DNA of 64,000 nucleotides from VGLO01 sp964599285 (GCA_964599285.1 CAZREI010000003.1:1-64000); one strand, 5' to 3'; shown: positions 50,354 through 59,686, counted from the stretch's first letter. Notes: generated by a model not told the origin, from the letters alone. Program-made: numbers and translations.

Positions 50354-52279
50354 ATGTGTGGAATTACGGGCATTTGGGATTTTAAGGATAAAATTTCACC
50401 AGAAGTATTAGAAAAAATGACCGATGCGTTGCATCATCGGGGTCCCGATGACTCGGGTATTTTTATTGACCAAAAAAATAATATCGGCTTTGGCCACCAA
50501 CGCTTATCCATTTTAGATTTGTCGCCGGCCGGGCATCAGCCGATGGCAAATGAGGGCCAGACTATTTTCCTGACCTTCAACGGGGAGATATATAATTTTA
50601 GAGAAATTCGTAAGGAACTGGAAGATAAGGGGCATACGTTTAAAAGTAATTCTGATACCGAAGTAGTTCTCAAATCCTACGAGCAGTGGGGGATGGAATC
50701 CATGAAAAAATTTCGGGGAATGTTTGCGTTTGCCATCTTTGACAAAAGATCCGAGACGCTTTTTTTGGCAAGAGATAGGGCCGGAGTAAAGCCTTTGTAT
50801 TACTATTCTCAAAATAACATATTGCTTTTTAGTTCAGAATTAAAAAGTTTTCATCAACATCCCAAATTCCAAAAAGAAATCAACTTTGACGCGCTGGCGC
50901 TCTTTTTGCAATTTGGTTATATTTTGGCTCCGCATACTATTTTCAAAAACACGCGCAAAGTAAACCCCGGACACTATCTTCAAATTGATAAGGCTGGCAA
51001 CGTAAAAGAAATAAAATACTGGGACATCATTGATTATTACTTGGCCAAACCAATTAACAAACCGGAAGCTGAAATTGAAAAAGAGCTGGAGCAAATCCTG
51101 GTGGAATCTTTTCAATACCGAATGGTATCGGATGTGCCAGTTGGAGTTTTTTTATCAGGCGGAATAGACTCAAGTTTGGTTACAGCCCTTTTACAGTCAA
51201 CTTCTAAAAATGCCATTAAAACATTTACCATTGGTTTTGCTGAGTCAGGATATAACGAGGCGTCTTTCGCAAAAAAAATCGCAAAGTATCTTAAAACGGA
51301 TCACCATGAACTTTACTGTACCCCAAAAGATGCCCTCCAAATTATCTCAAAGCTACCAGATATTTACGACGAACCGTTCGGTGACAGTTCCGGCATTCCC
51401 ACCTACTTGGTTTCAAAATTTGCCCGGGAAAAAGTAAAAGTAGCTCTATCTGCCGATGCCGGAGACGAGCTTTTCTGCGGATACGCAAGATACGGACTGC
51501 TCAATAGGTACTACAAAGCAGTCCACAACACCCCTTCGTTTTTACTGTCTCCGGTTTCTTCGGCTTTGTCGTTATTTTCTCCGAATATTATCGCGGGCGC
51601 GTATCGTTTTTTTCCTTTTTTACCAAAGCAGACAAATCTTAGAGACAAAATGTTTAAGTTTAAAAATGTTTTGCAATATAAAAATAACAGTTTATCTGGT
51701 ATTGTTAAGGATAGTTATAGCTATTGGTCGTTGCATCAGCTAAGGGAGCTTTTAAAAAAACCTTATGCCCCGTTACGTGATAATTTTTCCGAATTTACGA
51801 GAGTTGAAAACCTACCGGCAATATCCCAAATGCAGGCCGTGGATTTTAAAACATACCTTTGCGATGATATTTTGACCAAAGTAGATAGGGCGACGATGGC
51901 CGTGAGCTTGGAGGCAAGAGAACCTTTTTTAGACCATACTATTGCCGAATATATAGCAAGAGTTCCCCTTGATTTAAAGTATAGAAACGGAGAGAGTAAA
52001 TATATTTTGCGGAAGATATTATACAAGTATGTTCCCAAAGAATTATTACAAAGGCCTAAGCAGGGTTTTGGGGTTCCCATAGATAGTTGGCTAAAAAATG
52101 ATTTAAAAGGCATTTTGCAACAGTATCTTTCGCCAGAAAATATAAAAAACCAAGGTATTTTTAATGAAACATACGTTACAGAAAGTTTAAATGGGTATTT
52201 GGCGGGAGCTTCGGATTCTGCTCACAAATTTTGGTTTTTACTGATGTTTCAAATGTGGCATGAACGGTGGATGAAATAA
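50354..52279 (+). CDS. asnB: Glutamine-dependent asparagine synthase-type amidotransferase
   Basis: 641 aa. The N-terminal glutaminase starts MCGITGIWDF with Cys2 as nucleophile, then HHRGPDDSG and FNGEIYNF. The synthetase domain has the ATP pyrophosphatase loop FLSGGIDSSLV (about 268-278). In polysaccharide clusters such enzymes often amidate a uronic acid of the repeat unit rather than making free asparagine, which would fit the uronate-type epimerase three genes upstream. That is inference. Its TAA overlaps the next ATG (TAATG). Confidence 0.92.
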   Translation: MCGITGIWDFKDKISPEVLEKMTDALHHRGPDDSGIFIDQKNNIGFGHQRLSILDLSPAGHQPMANEGQTIFLTFNGEIYNFREIRKELEDKGHTFKSNSDTEVVLKSYEQWGMESMKKFRGMFAFAIFDKRSETLFLARDRAGVKPLYYYSQNNILLFSSELKSFHQHPKFQKEINFDALALFLQFGYILAPHTIFKNTRKVNPGHYLQIDKAGNVKEIKYWDIIDYYLAKPINKPEAEIEKELEQILVESFQYRMVSDVPVGVFLSGGIDSSLVTALLQSTSKNAIKTFTIGFAESGYNEASFAKKIAKYLKTDHHELYCTPKDALQIISKLPDIYDEPFGDSSGIPTYLVSKFAREKVKVALSADAGDELFCGYARYGLLNRYYKAVHNTPSFLLSPVSSALSLFSPNIIAGAYRFFPFLPKQTNLRDKMFKFKNVLQYKNNSLSGIVKDSYSYWSLHQLRELLKKPYAPLRDNFSEFTRVENLPAISQMQAVDFKTYLCDDILTKVDRATMAVSLEAREPFLDHTIAEYIARVPLDLKYRNGESKYILRKILYKYVPKELLQRPKQGFGVPIDSWLKNDLKGILQQYLSPENIKNQGIFNETYVTESLNGYLAGASDSAHKFWFLLMFQMWHERWMK

Positions 52280-53688
52280 TGGTAACCATGGAAATTTTTT
52301 TTATAAAAAATACATTAGTATTTGTGGCGATTTTATTGGTGATGTTAATTGCGTCCTTCTTTTTTGATAGAGCCTTGTGTGTGGGGATCGTTTTGCTTAT
52401 GGCGCTGTCTGGCATTACTTTTTTTGTTTTATACAAATTGGGTTTTAGGGATAAAAAACTATATTGGCTTTTTATAATTACCTTGGCGATACATCTTGGC
52501 GCTACCTTATTTATGCACTACGATAACTTCCAGCCTTTTTCCGGAGGCATTGGAGACTATTTGGTCTATCAAAAGTCGGCGGTTGAGGCATCGGTATCTT
52601 TCCGCCAGGGAATTTTTTCAATTAGAAAAATCGCCTTACAGCATCCGGATTTTTATACGGCCCATTGCTACCCGGTTTTGGTCGGAGCGTTATATGCCCT
52701 GACGATGCCGCAAGAGATTATCGGATTGATGCTCAACGTATGGCTTGTGGCGCTTACCGTAATTTTTGCATACCTTACCATGTTAGAAATTGGTGGTTTG
52801 AATAAAAATGCTTTTATTGTCGGTGTCATCATCGCGGTGTATCCAAGCTATCTTTTTAACTCGGGGCTTTTGCTCAAAGACCCCTTGGAGATATGTTTTA
52901 TATTTTTGGGATTGTTGTTTTTAGCAAAAGTCATCAAAAAATGTACCTGGTATCATTTTTTAGTATTCTATCTTTCAATAATCGTAGCGACGCATTTTCG
53001 TTTTTATATCGGATACGCCTTGATTGCCACTTTTATAGTATCTTGGTTTTTATTTTCCCAAATAAACTTAAAGCGCAAAATAGCATATGGAGTGATATTT
53101 ATTATTCTACTGGGGTTTATCCCGGAACTTGCCGTCGGTCAAGGATATTATGGAATTTACTCGCTTAAAAAATACTTCAATGTTAGCACGGTTAACTTTT
53201 ATCGGCAGTCAGCCTATAATCCGGCACATTATAAAACGCCCACGCCGCCCGCGCTGGCCGTTTCAATTTCACCCACGACTTCAGTCGCGCCCGTTGTGTC
53301 AGTCGCTCCCGTAACCGGCCTGGAATCCACTTTTTTGGTAGAGAATACGCCTCTTGGTTACCTAAAATCTTTTGTGTATATAGTATTAGGCCCCTTCCCT
53401 TGGCAGATTAAAAACGCTCGCCAAGCATTTGCCCTTTTAGAAACGCTGCCATGGTATGTCCTATTGATTTTTGTAGTCAGTGGCGCGGTGGTGGTAGTTA
53501 AAAAACGTATCAAGGTTGCGATGCCGCTGTTAATTTTTAGCATACTGGTTCTTATTTTGATTGCCATATTTGATAATAATTTCGGGCTTATTGTCAGGAT
53601 CAGAATCCCGGCTTTTATTTCGCTCCTGTGCGTAGCTTCGTTAAGTCCAATCGCCATAAAATATACAAAAAATAATGCAAATGCGTAA
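52279..53688 (+). CDS. Polytopic membrane protein, possible GT-C or polymerase
   Basis: 469 aa from the ATG at 52279, which overlaps the asnB stop as TAATG; an ATG four codons earlier is possible. About 11 hydrophobic spans. An early loop (HYDNFQPFSGGIGDYLVYQK) and a large central loop (about 295-350, Pro/Thr/Val-rich with repeated PTTSVAPVVSVAPV) face outside. This recalls ArnT/GT-C mannosyltransferases or Wzy polymerases, but no firm motif is visible. As the flippase and sugar transferase are present, a Wzy-like role would complete the pathway. Confidence 0.65.
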   Translation: MVTMEIFFIKNTLVFVAILLVMLIASFFFDRALCVGIVLLMALSGITFFVLYKLGFRDKKLYWLFIITLAIHLGATLFMHYDNFQPFSGGIGDYLVYQKSAVEASVSFRQGIFSIRKIALQHPDFYTAHCYPVLVGALYALTMPQEIIGLMLNVWLVALTVIFAYLTMLEIGGLNKNAFIVGVIIAVYPSYLFNSGLLLKDPLEICFIFLGLLFLAKVIKKCTWYHFLVFYLSIIVATHFRFYIGYALIATFIVSWFLFSQINLKRKIAYGVIFIILLGFIPELAVGQGYYGIYSLKKYFNVSTVNFYRQSAYNPAHYKTPTPPALAVSISPTTSVAPVVSVAPVTGLESTFLVENTPLGYLKSFVYIVLGPFPWQIKNARQAFALLETLPWYVLLIFVVSGAVVVVKKRIKVAMPLLIFSILVLILIAIFDNNFGLIVRIRIPAFISLLCVASLSPIAIKYTKNNANA

Positions 53689-54847
53689 AATAAAAATTTG
53701 CCGTGTAGCCAATAACGATAAGTTCGTGAAGTTTAATTTGCTTTCACAATTGGAATTCTTAGTTAAGGAAGGCCACGACGTGCATGTTGTTTGTTCCACG
53801 GGCCCCTGGGTGGCCGATATTGAAAAAAGGGGGATACGGGTAAAAACGATAACGATAAAAAGAAAGATAAGCCCCTTATATGATCTGCTTACCCTCTATA
53901 GATTATGGAATTATTTTAGGAAAGAAAATTTTGATATAGTCCATACTCATAACCCAAAGCCGGGTTTGTTGGGCCAGTTAGCGGCCAAAATAGCAGGGGT
54001 TTTGGTAATCATAAATACCGTTCACGGATTTTATTTTCAGAAAAATTCCTCTTTGCTGAAAAGAAAATTTTTTATTATGATTGAAAAGATTGCGGCTCGA
54101 TGCTCGGATCTGATTTTTTTTGTTAACCGGGAAGACATGAAAACAGCGCTGGAAGAAAAAATATGCCGCGACGCATTGATTAGCTATCTTGGCGGCGCGA
54201 TTGATATCAATAAATTCAGTCCCGATCGTTTCCCTCAATCGTTTATTGACGCTAAAAAACAAACATTAAAAATAACGTCTGATCAAAAAGTTATCGGCAT
54301 TGTTGCAAGATTAGTAAAAGAAAAAGGATATATTGAACTATTCGCAGCGATGCAAAGCATTGCCAAAAAATTTCCAAAAACTGTTCTTTTGGTCGTGGGA
54401 TCAAAAGAAAAAGACAAAAAAGATTCTTTTGATTTTGCAGGTTTTCAAAAGAAATACGCACTGGACAATAATGTGTTATTTTTAGGAGAAACAGAAAATG
54501 TCGATCAAATATACAGTATAATGGATGTTTTTGTTTTACCCTCGTATAGAGAGGGTTTGGGGCTGGCTATTTTAGAGGCCTCTGCCATGGAAAAGCCGGT
54601 TGTTGCCACCAACATACGAGGATGTAGGGAAGCGGTTGACGACAGCAAAACGGGCATGCTGGTTCCGCCAGGAAACTTTGAAAAATTAGAAAAAGCCCTT
54701 ATGTATTTTCTGGAAAATCCGACGGAGGCAAAAAAAATGGGTAAAAATGGCAGAATAAAAATAATCAAGGAGTTTGACCAAAGCCTGGTTTTTGATAGGA
54801 TAAAAAAGGAATATAATCTCTTGCTGCAAAAAAAATCGCGATTATGA
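53675..54847 (+). CDS. GT4 family glycosyltransferase
   Basis: 390 aa. It resembles the enzymes that add the second sugar after the polyprenyl-phosphate transferase: VHTHNPKPGLLGQLAAKIAG (about 88-107), IINTVHGFYFQKNSSLLKR, second-domain VIGIVARLVKEKGYIELFAA, and donor site VFVLPSYREGLGLAILEASA. It overlaps the genes on both sides (14 bp and 4 bp). Confidence 0.92.
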   Translation: MQMRKIKICRVANNDKFVKFNLLSQLEFLVKEGHDVHVVCSTGPWVADIEKRGIRVKTITIKRKISPLYDLLTLYRLWNYFRKENFDIVHTHNPKPGLLGQLAAKIAGVLVIINTVHGFYFQKNSSLLKRKFFIMIEKIAARCSDLIFFVNREDMKTALEEKICRDALISYLGGAIDINKFSPDRFPQSFIDAKKQTLKITSDQKVIGIVARLVKEKGYIELFAAMQSIAKKFPKTVLLVVGSKEKDKKDSFDFAGFQKKYALDNNVLFLGETENVDQIYSIMDVFVLPSYREGLGLAILEASAMEKPVVATNIRGCREAVDDSKTGMLVPPGNFEKLEKALMYFLENPTEAKKMGKNGRIKIIKEFDQSLVFDRIKKEYNLLLQKKSRL

Positions 54848-56202
54848 CAAAAATAAATTTCTTAAAAATTGCCTTATTTATCGGTGACGTCGTTATTGCC
54901 TACGCCGCTCTTTTTCTATCACTTTTGGTTAGAAATAAGGGCCTCCTTTTGCAATTTACTGGGTTTTTATACCATATCATCGCGTTATATGCCGTTTGGA
55001 TCATCGTCATTTTTATTTTACATTTATACGATCTGCATTTTTTAAAAAAGCCGATAGATCTTTTCTTTAACCTGGTTATTTTTTCCATCGTAGCTTTTTT
55101 GTCCGGCGTGGTCTATTTTTATTTCCTGCCGCTGCCTGGCATAACTCCTAAAATACTGCTACTTTTAAATATTATAGTGTTTGATACCCTCTTTTTGTTT
55201 TGGCGTTATCTATTTAACTTTTTTTTGTCAACCGATAGCGTAAAGGAAAAATTGGTTATCGTGGGATTTCATGAAAGGCTGGAAGAAATTTTGCCGCAGG
55301 TAAAAAGGATTTATGAAGTGGCGGGAATTTTTCTTCCGCCATCATACGCAGGGGATTATAAAAAATACGCAGCCGGCTTTCCAGCAACAAATACTATTTT
55401 TGCAGTCGCGGAATTAAAACATATCGTAACCGAAAAAAAAGTTACTTCAATCGTATTCGCGCTGGATTTTTATTCAAACAAAGATTTGGTGAAAGAAATT
55501 TTCTATGCTTTGCCGCTGACCTTAAACTATATGGGGATAGACGATTTATATGAATCAACTGTAAGAAAAGTGTCCTTGGAGCATTTAAACGAGATTTGGT
55601 TTTTAGAGAAAGTTTCAAAGTCCGAAGATATGTTTGCGAGCACGGTAAAAAGGTTTTTTGATATTGTTTTTTCTATTATTGGATCACTTTTTTTTCTTAT
55701 TTTCTTGCCTTTTATCGCGCTGGCCATTGCGCTGGATTCACCCGGACACGTTTTTTACTCTCAAAAACGGCCCGGTAAAAATGGCAATGTATTTACGCTC
55801 TACAAATTCAGGACCATGAAGCAGTTTCCTGGCGATAGTGAAGCGGTTTGGCGAGAAAAAGATAAAAGCAGCATAACTAACGTTGGAAGATTCCTGCGCA
55901 GAACCCATTTAGATGAACTGCCCCAATCCTGGAGCATTCTAAAGGGCGAGTTAAGTTTTGTGGGCCCCAGGCCCGAACCGATGAAATTGGCGAAAATGTT
56001 TGAAGCAGAGATTCCTTTTTATCGCCAGCGCTACTTGGTAAAACCCGGCATTATCGGGTGGGCGCAGATTAATTTTCCGGCATCCCAATCAATGGAAGAA
56101 GCGAAAGAGAAGTTTCAGTATGACTTATATTATATCAAGAACCGTTCGTTGTTGTTGGATTTGGAAATTATTTTAAAGGCAATAAAACTTTTTTTCTGGT
56201 AG
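54844..56202 (+). CDS. Polyprenyl-phosphate sugar-1-phosphate transferase (initiating enzyme)
   Basis: 452 aa of the WbaP/PNPT-like type. Four or five N-terminal membrane spans (about 8-130), a soluble Rossmann-like middle (CoA-binding-like), and a C-terminal bacterial sugar transferase domain from about 270: KRFFDIVFSIIGSLFFLIFL, YSQKRPGKNGNVFTLYKFRT, RTHLDELPQSW, LSFVGPRPEP, and KPGIIGWAQIN. It starts each repeat unit by moving a sugar-1-phosphate to undecaprenyl phosphate. Last gene of the operon; ATGA overlap with the previous gene. Confidence 0.93.
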   Translation: MTKINFLKIALFIGDVVIAYAALFLSLLVRNKGLLLQFTGFLYHIIALYAVWIIVIFILHLYDLHFLKKPIDLFFNLVIFSIVAFLSGVVYFYFLPLPGITPKILLLLNIIVFDTLFLFWRYLFNFFLSTDSVKEKLVIVGFHERLEEILPQVKRIYEVAGIFLPPSYAGDYKKYAAGFPATNTIFAVAELKHIVTEKKVTSIVFALDFYSNKDLVKEIFYALPLTLNYMGIDDLYESTVRKVSLEHLNEIWFLEKVSKSEDMFASTVKRFFDIVFSIIGSLFFLIFLPFIALAIALDSPGHVFYSQKRPGKNGNVFTLYKFRTMKQFPGDSEAVWREKDKSSITNVGRFLRRTHLDELPQSWSILKGELSFVGPRPEPMKLAKMFEAEIPFYRQRYLVKPGIIGWAQINFPASQSMEEAKEKFQYDLYYIKNRSLLLDLEIILKAIKLFFW

Positions 56203-56224
56203 TTTTATGTTAATATGAAAAGCG

Positions 56225-57931
56225 ATGAATATCCAAAATAAAATTAAAATAGCTGCTTTTTTTACAGTTAGTTTTTTGGTGCTATGGTTGGCGCCAAGTG
56301 CCAAAGCCGCCAGCGTGGGGGATGTCGTCAACTTTAATGTGGATTCCGGTTACGATGCCCAAGCCCGCTTGCAGGTTCCGGCCACCCTGGTAAAAATTAC
56401 CCCCAGTCTTTACTTTTACGTCCAAACCGATTGGTGGACGGCGCAATCTGGCGCAAAACAAATAGATATATTAACCCAGCTGGAAAGCCTTTCGTCTGAA
56501 TTTAGCAGCCATATCTATCCCGCGCTGACCTCTCAATTCGGCTTTGACTCAAGGCCCGGCATTGATAACGATGCCCACATTGGCGTGCTGTTTGAAGCAA
56601 TGAAGGAACCCAACGCCGGCTATTTTCGCCAAAATGACCAGTATCCAAAATTGCAGGTTCCTGATTCCAACGAACGGGACATGGCTTACCTTTCGCTTTC
56701 GCTGCTGTCTACTCCAAGCCAAATGAAAGTAGTGCTGGCTCACGAGTTCATGCACCTGATTATTTTTAACCAAAAAAATAAGTTACGCGGTGTGCAAGAA
56801 GAAACGTGGCTGGACGAAGCAAGGTCAGACTACACTTCAACCTTTTTGGGCTATGACGACGCTTACGAGGGCAGCAATTTGCAAGCGCGTGTCAAAGATT
56901 TTTTGGCCAGCCCCTCCGATTCAGTGCCTGAATTTTTAAACACCAAATATGATTTTGCCTCGGCGCATTTGTTTGCAGAGTACCTAGTTGAGCGCTATGG
57001 CATCGGCGTTTTGTCCGATTCTTTGCAGAGCAATTCGGTGGGCATTGAAAGTATTAACGCCGCGCTGGCCAAAAATGGCTATCGCGAAGATTTTGCCCAA
57101 GTTTTTACCAACTGGACTATTGCCCTTGCCGTTAATAACTGCGCCATTGATTCCCACTACTGCTACACCAGCGCCAACCTTTCAAATTTGCGTATCAACC
57201 CGACGTTGCTGTTTTTGCCGTTGAGCGGCAACAGCTCGCTTTCTATTAATAATGTCACTAAAAACTGGGCGCCCAACTGGCAAAAAATTATCGGCGGCAG
57301 TGGCGACCTGACCTTGCAATTTTCCAGCCTGACCGGATTAAATTTCAAAGTGCCCTACATCACCTACGATAAAGGCAATAACGCTACCGTAAAATTTTTG
57401 GCGCTTGACAGCAAATCAAAAGGCCAAATTTCTATTAAGGATTTTGGCAGCCAGTACAATTCATTAGTCATCATTCCAACACTGCAAACCAAAACGTCCG
57501 GATTTTCCGGCGCGGAGCTGGCTTACCCTTATACCTTTACCATTACCATTGCCGGCAACTTGCCCCAGGAAGATCCGGCACTAATTCAGCAGTTGCTGGA
57601 TAAAATTCAATCTTTACAAAAACAAATTGCGGCTCTGCGGTCGGTCAATGGCGGTCAAAGCACGCCGTCCAGCGTTTGCCAACTATCCATTGATTTACGG
57701 GTCGGGTCATCGGGCAGCCAGGTTACCTGTTTACAAAAATTTCTAACAGCGCAAGGCCCCGCCATTTATCCGCAGGGCCTAGTTACCGGATATTTTGGCG
57801 CGCTGACCAAGGCGGCGGTTGTGCGTTTCCAGGAAAAATATAAAGCTGAAATTTTGCTTCCGCTGGGCCTGTCGCGGGGCACGGGATTTGTGGGAGCGGC
57901 CACCCGCCAGAAAATCAACAGTCTTTTATAA
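56225..57931 (+). CDS. Secreted zinc metallopeptidase with peptidoglycan-binding domain
   Basis: 568 aa. Signal peptide 1-28 (ending SAKAA). The catalytic zinc motif is H-E-F-M-H in VLAHEFMHLIIFNQ (about 176-189) with the third ligand probably in WLDEARSDY about 20 residues later, as in M30/hyicolysin-like peptidases. A beta-rich region follows, then a short coiled coil (LLDKIQSLQKQIAALRS) and a PG_binding_1 domain at the C-terminus (GSSGSQVTCLQKFLTAQGPA, TGYFGALTKAAVVRFQEKY). The coiled coil plus wall-binding domain matches the N-terminal layout of the S-layer-like protein at 34010. It probably works at the cell surface on wall or foreign proteins. Confidence 0.88.
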   Translation: MNIQNKIKIAAFFTVSFLVLWLAPSAKAASVGDVVNFNVDSGYDAQARLQVPATLVKITPSLYFYVQTDWWTAQSGAKQIDILTQLESLSSEFSSHIYPALTSQFGFDSRPGIDNDAHIGVLFEAMKEPNAGYFRQNDQYPKLQVPDSNERDMAYLSLSLLSTPSQMKVVLAHEFMHLIIFNQKNKLRGVQEETWLDEARSDYTSTFLGYDDAYEGSNLQARVKDFLASPSDSVPEFLNTKYDFASAHLFAEYLVERYGIGVLSDSLQSNSVGIESINAALAKNGYREDFAQVFTNWTIALAVNNCAIDSHYCYTSANLSNLRINPTLLFLPLSGNSSLSINNVTKNWAPNWQKIIGGSGDLTLQFSSLTGLNFKVPYITYDKGNNATVKFLALDSKSKGQISIKDFGSQYNSLVIIPTLQTKTSGFSGAELAYPYTFTITIAGNLPQEDPALIQQLLDKIQSLQKQIAALRSVNGGQSTPSSVCQLSIDLRVGSSGSQVTCLQKFLTAQGPAIYPQGLVTGYFGALTKAAVVRFQEKYKAEILLPLGLSRGTGFVGAATRQKINSLL

Positions 57932-57954
57932 TACAAGCGCTTACAAAAATCGCA

Positions 57955-57983
57955 TTGACTTATGCGGTTTTTTGTTGTAGTAA
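57955..57983 (+). promoter_or_regulatory. Candidate promoter for murB
   Basis: TTGACT, a 17-bp spacer, TAGTAA; it ends 9 nt before the ATG at 57993. The -35 box lies in the loop of a weak CGCA..TGCG hairpin followed by T6, which may end the preceding transcript. Confidence 0.5.
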
Positions 57984-57992
57984 TATCAATAT

Positions 57993-58970
57993 ATGAACGA
58001 TGAAGTTTTCCTTGCGCTGAAAAAATCTTTGCCGGGCATTCAGAAAAATATTTTGCTCAAAGACCACACTACCTTCCAAATTGGCGGACCGGCCAAATAT
58101 TTTTTAGTTGCCCAAAAAAAAGAAGACATTATTAAAGCCTTAACGTTGGCAAAGCAATTAAACCTGCCAGTTTTTATTTTGGGGGGAGGCAGTAATATTC
58201 TGGCTTCTGATCAAGGGTTTGATGGTTTGGTTATAAAAATCCAAAATAAAAAACCAAGCTTAAAGATACAGCAAAAAGCAGGAAATTTTTTTATTGAAGC
58301 GCCAGCCGGCACGGCCGTAAAAGATTTGGTAACATTTTCCACCAATAACGCATTGCAGGGGCTGGAATGGGCAGGGGGATTGCCTGGCACGTTTGGCGGC
58401 GCCATCCGCGGAAATGCCGGCGCTTTTGGGGGCGAAACCAAAGACAGCATTTTTCAAGTACAGGCTTTGGATGAAAATCTGAATATAAAAATAGTGTCTA
58501 ATGCCCAGTGCCAATTTTCTTACCGAAATTCCATTTTTAAGCAAAAAAATTGGATTGTCCTTTCAGCAACCATAAAACTAACAAAGGGAGATAAAAAAAA
58601 TCTCAAAGCCACGGCCAAGGCTAACGCGGATTACAGAACCAATCGCCATCCGCTGAATTTTCCCAACGCCGGAAGCATTTTTAAAAATTGCGATTTTGAA
58701 TCGTTTTCCCTGTCGCACCAAAAAAATCTTTTAGCAGTGGTAAAAAAAGATCCTTTCCCGGTGGTGCCAACGGCTTATTTAATTTCTGAAGCGGGACTGA
58801 AGGGCACTACCATTGGCGGCGCAAAAGTGTCAGAAAAGCACCCTAATTTTATTGTGAATGTGGGAGGTGCCAAGGCAAAGGACGTGTTGGCAGTCATTGA
58901 TATTAATAAAAAAAATATCAAAGAAAAGTATAATGTCACCTTAGAACAAGAAGTGCAATATCTATCATAG
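57993..58970 (+). CDS. murB: UDP-N-acetylenolpyruvoylglucosamine reductase
   Basis: 325-aa flavoenzyme that makes UDP-N-acetylmuramate for the cell wall. FAD-binding ILGGGSNILASDQGFDGLVI (about 62-81), GLEWAGGLPGTFGGAIRGNAGAFG (about 122-145), catalytic Ser in NAGSIFKN (about 226-233) and the last Glu near KHPNFIVN. The type II form without the Tyr loop is likely. Together with ftsK, ftsA and ftsZ it shows that the organism makes its own peptidoglycan. Near-leaderless promoter upstream. Confidence 0.96.
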   Translation: MNDEVFLALKKSLPGIQKNILLKDHTTFQIGGPAKYFLVAQKKEDIIKALTLAKQLNLPVFILGGGSNILASDQGFDGLVIKIQNKKPSLKIQQKAGNFFIEAPAGTAVKDLVTFSTNNALQGLEWAGGLPGTFGGAIRGNAGAFGGETKDSIFQVQALDENLNIKIVSNAQCQFSYRNSIFKQKNWIVLSATIKLTKGDKKNLKATAKANADYRTNRHPLNFPNAGSIFKNCDFESFSLSHQKNLLAVVKKDPFPVVPTAYLISEAGLKGTTIGGAKVSEKHPNFIVNVGGAKAKDVLAVIDINKKNIKEKYNVTLEQEVQYLS

Positions 58971-59092
58971 TTGTTAGTTTAAGGTTTCAAGTTTTAGTTA
59001 AATAGTTTATAGTTAAACCAATAACCACTAGAACTTAAACTAACAGCCACGCCGCCTTTTTGCGGCGCGGCCGGAACTTAAAACTAAAAACT
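58971..59092. repeat. Word-type repeat between murB and hpf
   Basis: Words AGTTTAAGTTCT, ACTTAAACTAAC, AACTTAAAACTAAAAACTAC and GGTTTCAAGTTTTAGTT recur in both orientations, with a GC-rich hairpin ACGCCGC..GCGGCGC in the middle (59049-59070). Confidence 0.6.
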
Positions 59093-59095
59093 ACT

Positions 59096-59440
59096 ATGCG
59101 CATCATAATTAAAACTAAAAACCTTGAACTGACCGATGCTCTTAACGCGTATGTGCAAAAACACTTTCAGGCAATTGGAAAATTGGTAAAAGACAACGCA
59201 GACATTTTTGTGGAAATTGAAAAGGAAACTCTGCACCATCGCAAAGGCCAGGTCTTTTGCGCGGAAGCCGAAGTCATCTTGCCCGGCAAAAAAATTATGG
59301 CCAAGGCAAAGGCAGACGACTTATTAAAAGCCATCGTCCAGGTAAAAAAAGAACTGGAAAGGGAAATAAAAAACCACAAAACCAAAACCATAGAACTGCC
59401 GCGCCGCCAATTTAGAAAAATCAAAAAAGAAATAACATAA
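59096..59440 (+). CDS. hpf: Ribosome hibernation promoting factor, short form
   Basis: 114 aa. MRIIIKTKNLELTDALNAYV and the basic face HHRKGQVFCAEAEVILPGKK, then DDLLKAIVQVKKELEREIKN, are the beta-alpha-beta-beta-beta-alpha pattern of YfiA/HPF. It blocks the mRNA and tRNA sites of idle ribosomes. The long-form C-terminal dimer domain is absent. The ATG at 59096 is used; earlier codons read repeat sequence. A clean terminator follows. Confidence 0.93.
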   Translation: MRIIIKTKNLELTDALNAYVQKHFQAIGKLVKDNADIFVEIEKETLHHRKGQVFCAEAEVILPGKKIMAKAKADDLLKAIVQVKKELEREIKNHKTKTIELPRRQFRKIKKEIT

Positions 59441-59452
59441 CTATAAATAACG

Positions 59453-59489
59453 TAAACCAAAATCGGCCCGAAGGCCGATTTTGGTTTAT
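59453..59489. terminator. Terminator after hpf
   Basis: AAACCAAAATCGGCC / GGCCGATTTTGGTTT with a CGAA loop. The flanking A and T runs let it work in both directions. Confidence 0.88.
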
Positions 59490-59550
59490 ATTATTTTGTT
59501 TGCATCCCAGGGAAATACTCTTAATTTTCATTAAAAGTGCGTTAATGAAA

Positions 59551-59590
59551 GTATAGAGTAAAATAGAAACGTTTCCTTTTTACTCTATAC
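59551..59590. repeat. 38-42-bp palindrome family, copy P2
   Basis: Arms GTATAGAGTAAAATAGAAAC / GTTTCCTTTTTACTCTATAC with two mismatches; ends 96 bp before the amidase gene. Confidence 0.85.
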
Positions 59591-59686
59591 CCAGTTTAAG
59601 TGCAGCGCTTGCTTTTTCATCATAAATTTTGTAAAGTTATCGTAGTTCGCTCAATGTTCTGAACCTTGACAAAGGAGGGTTCTTCA

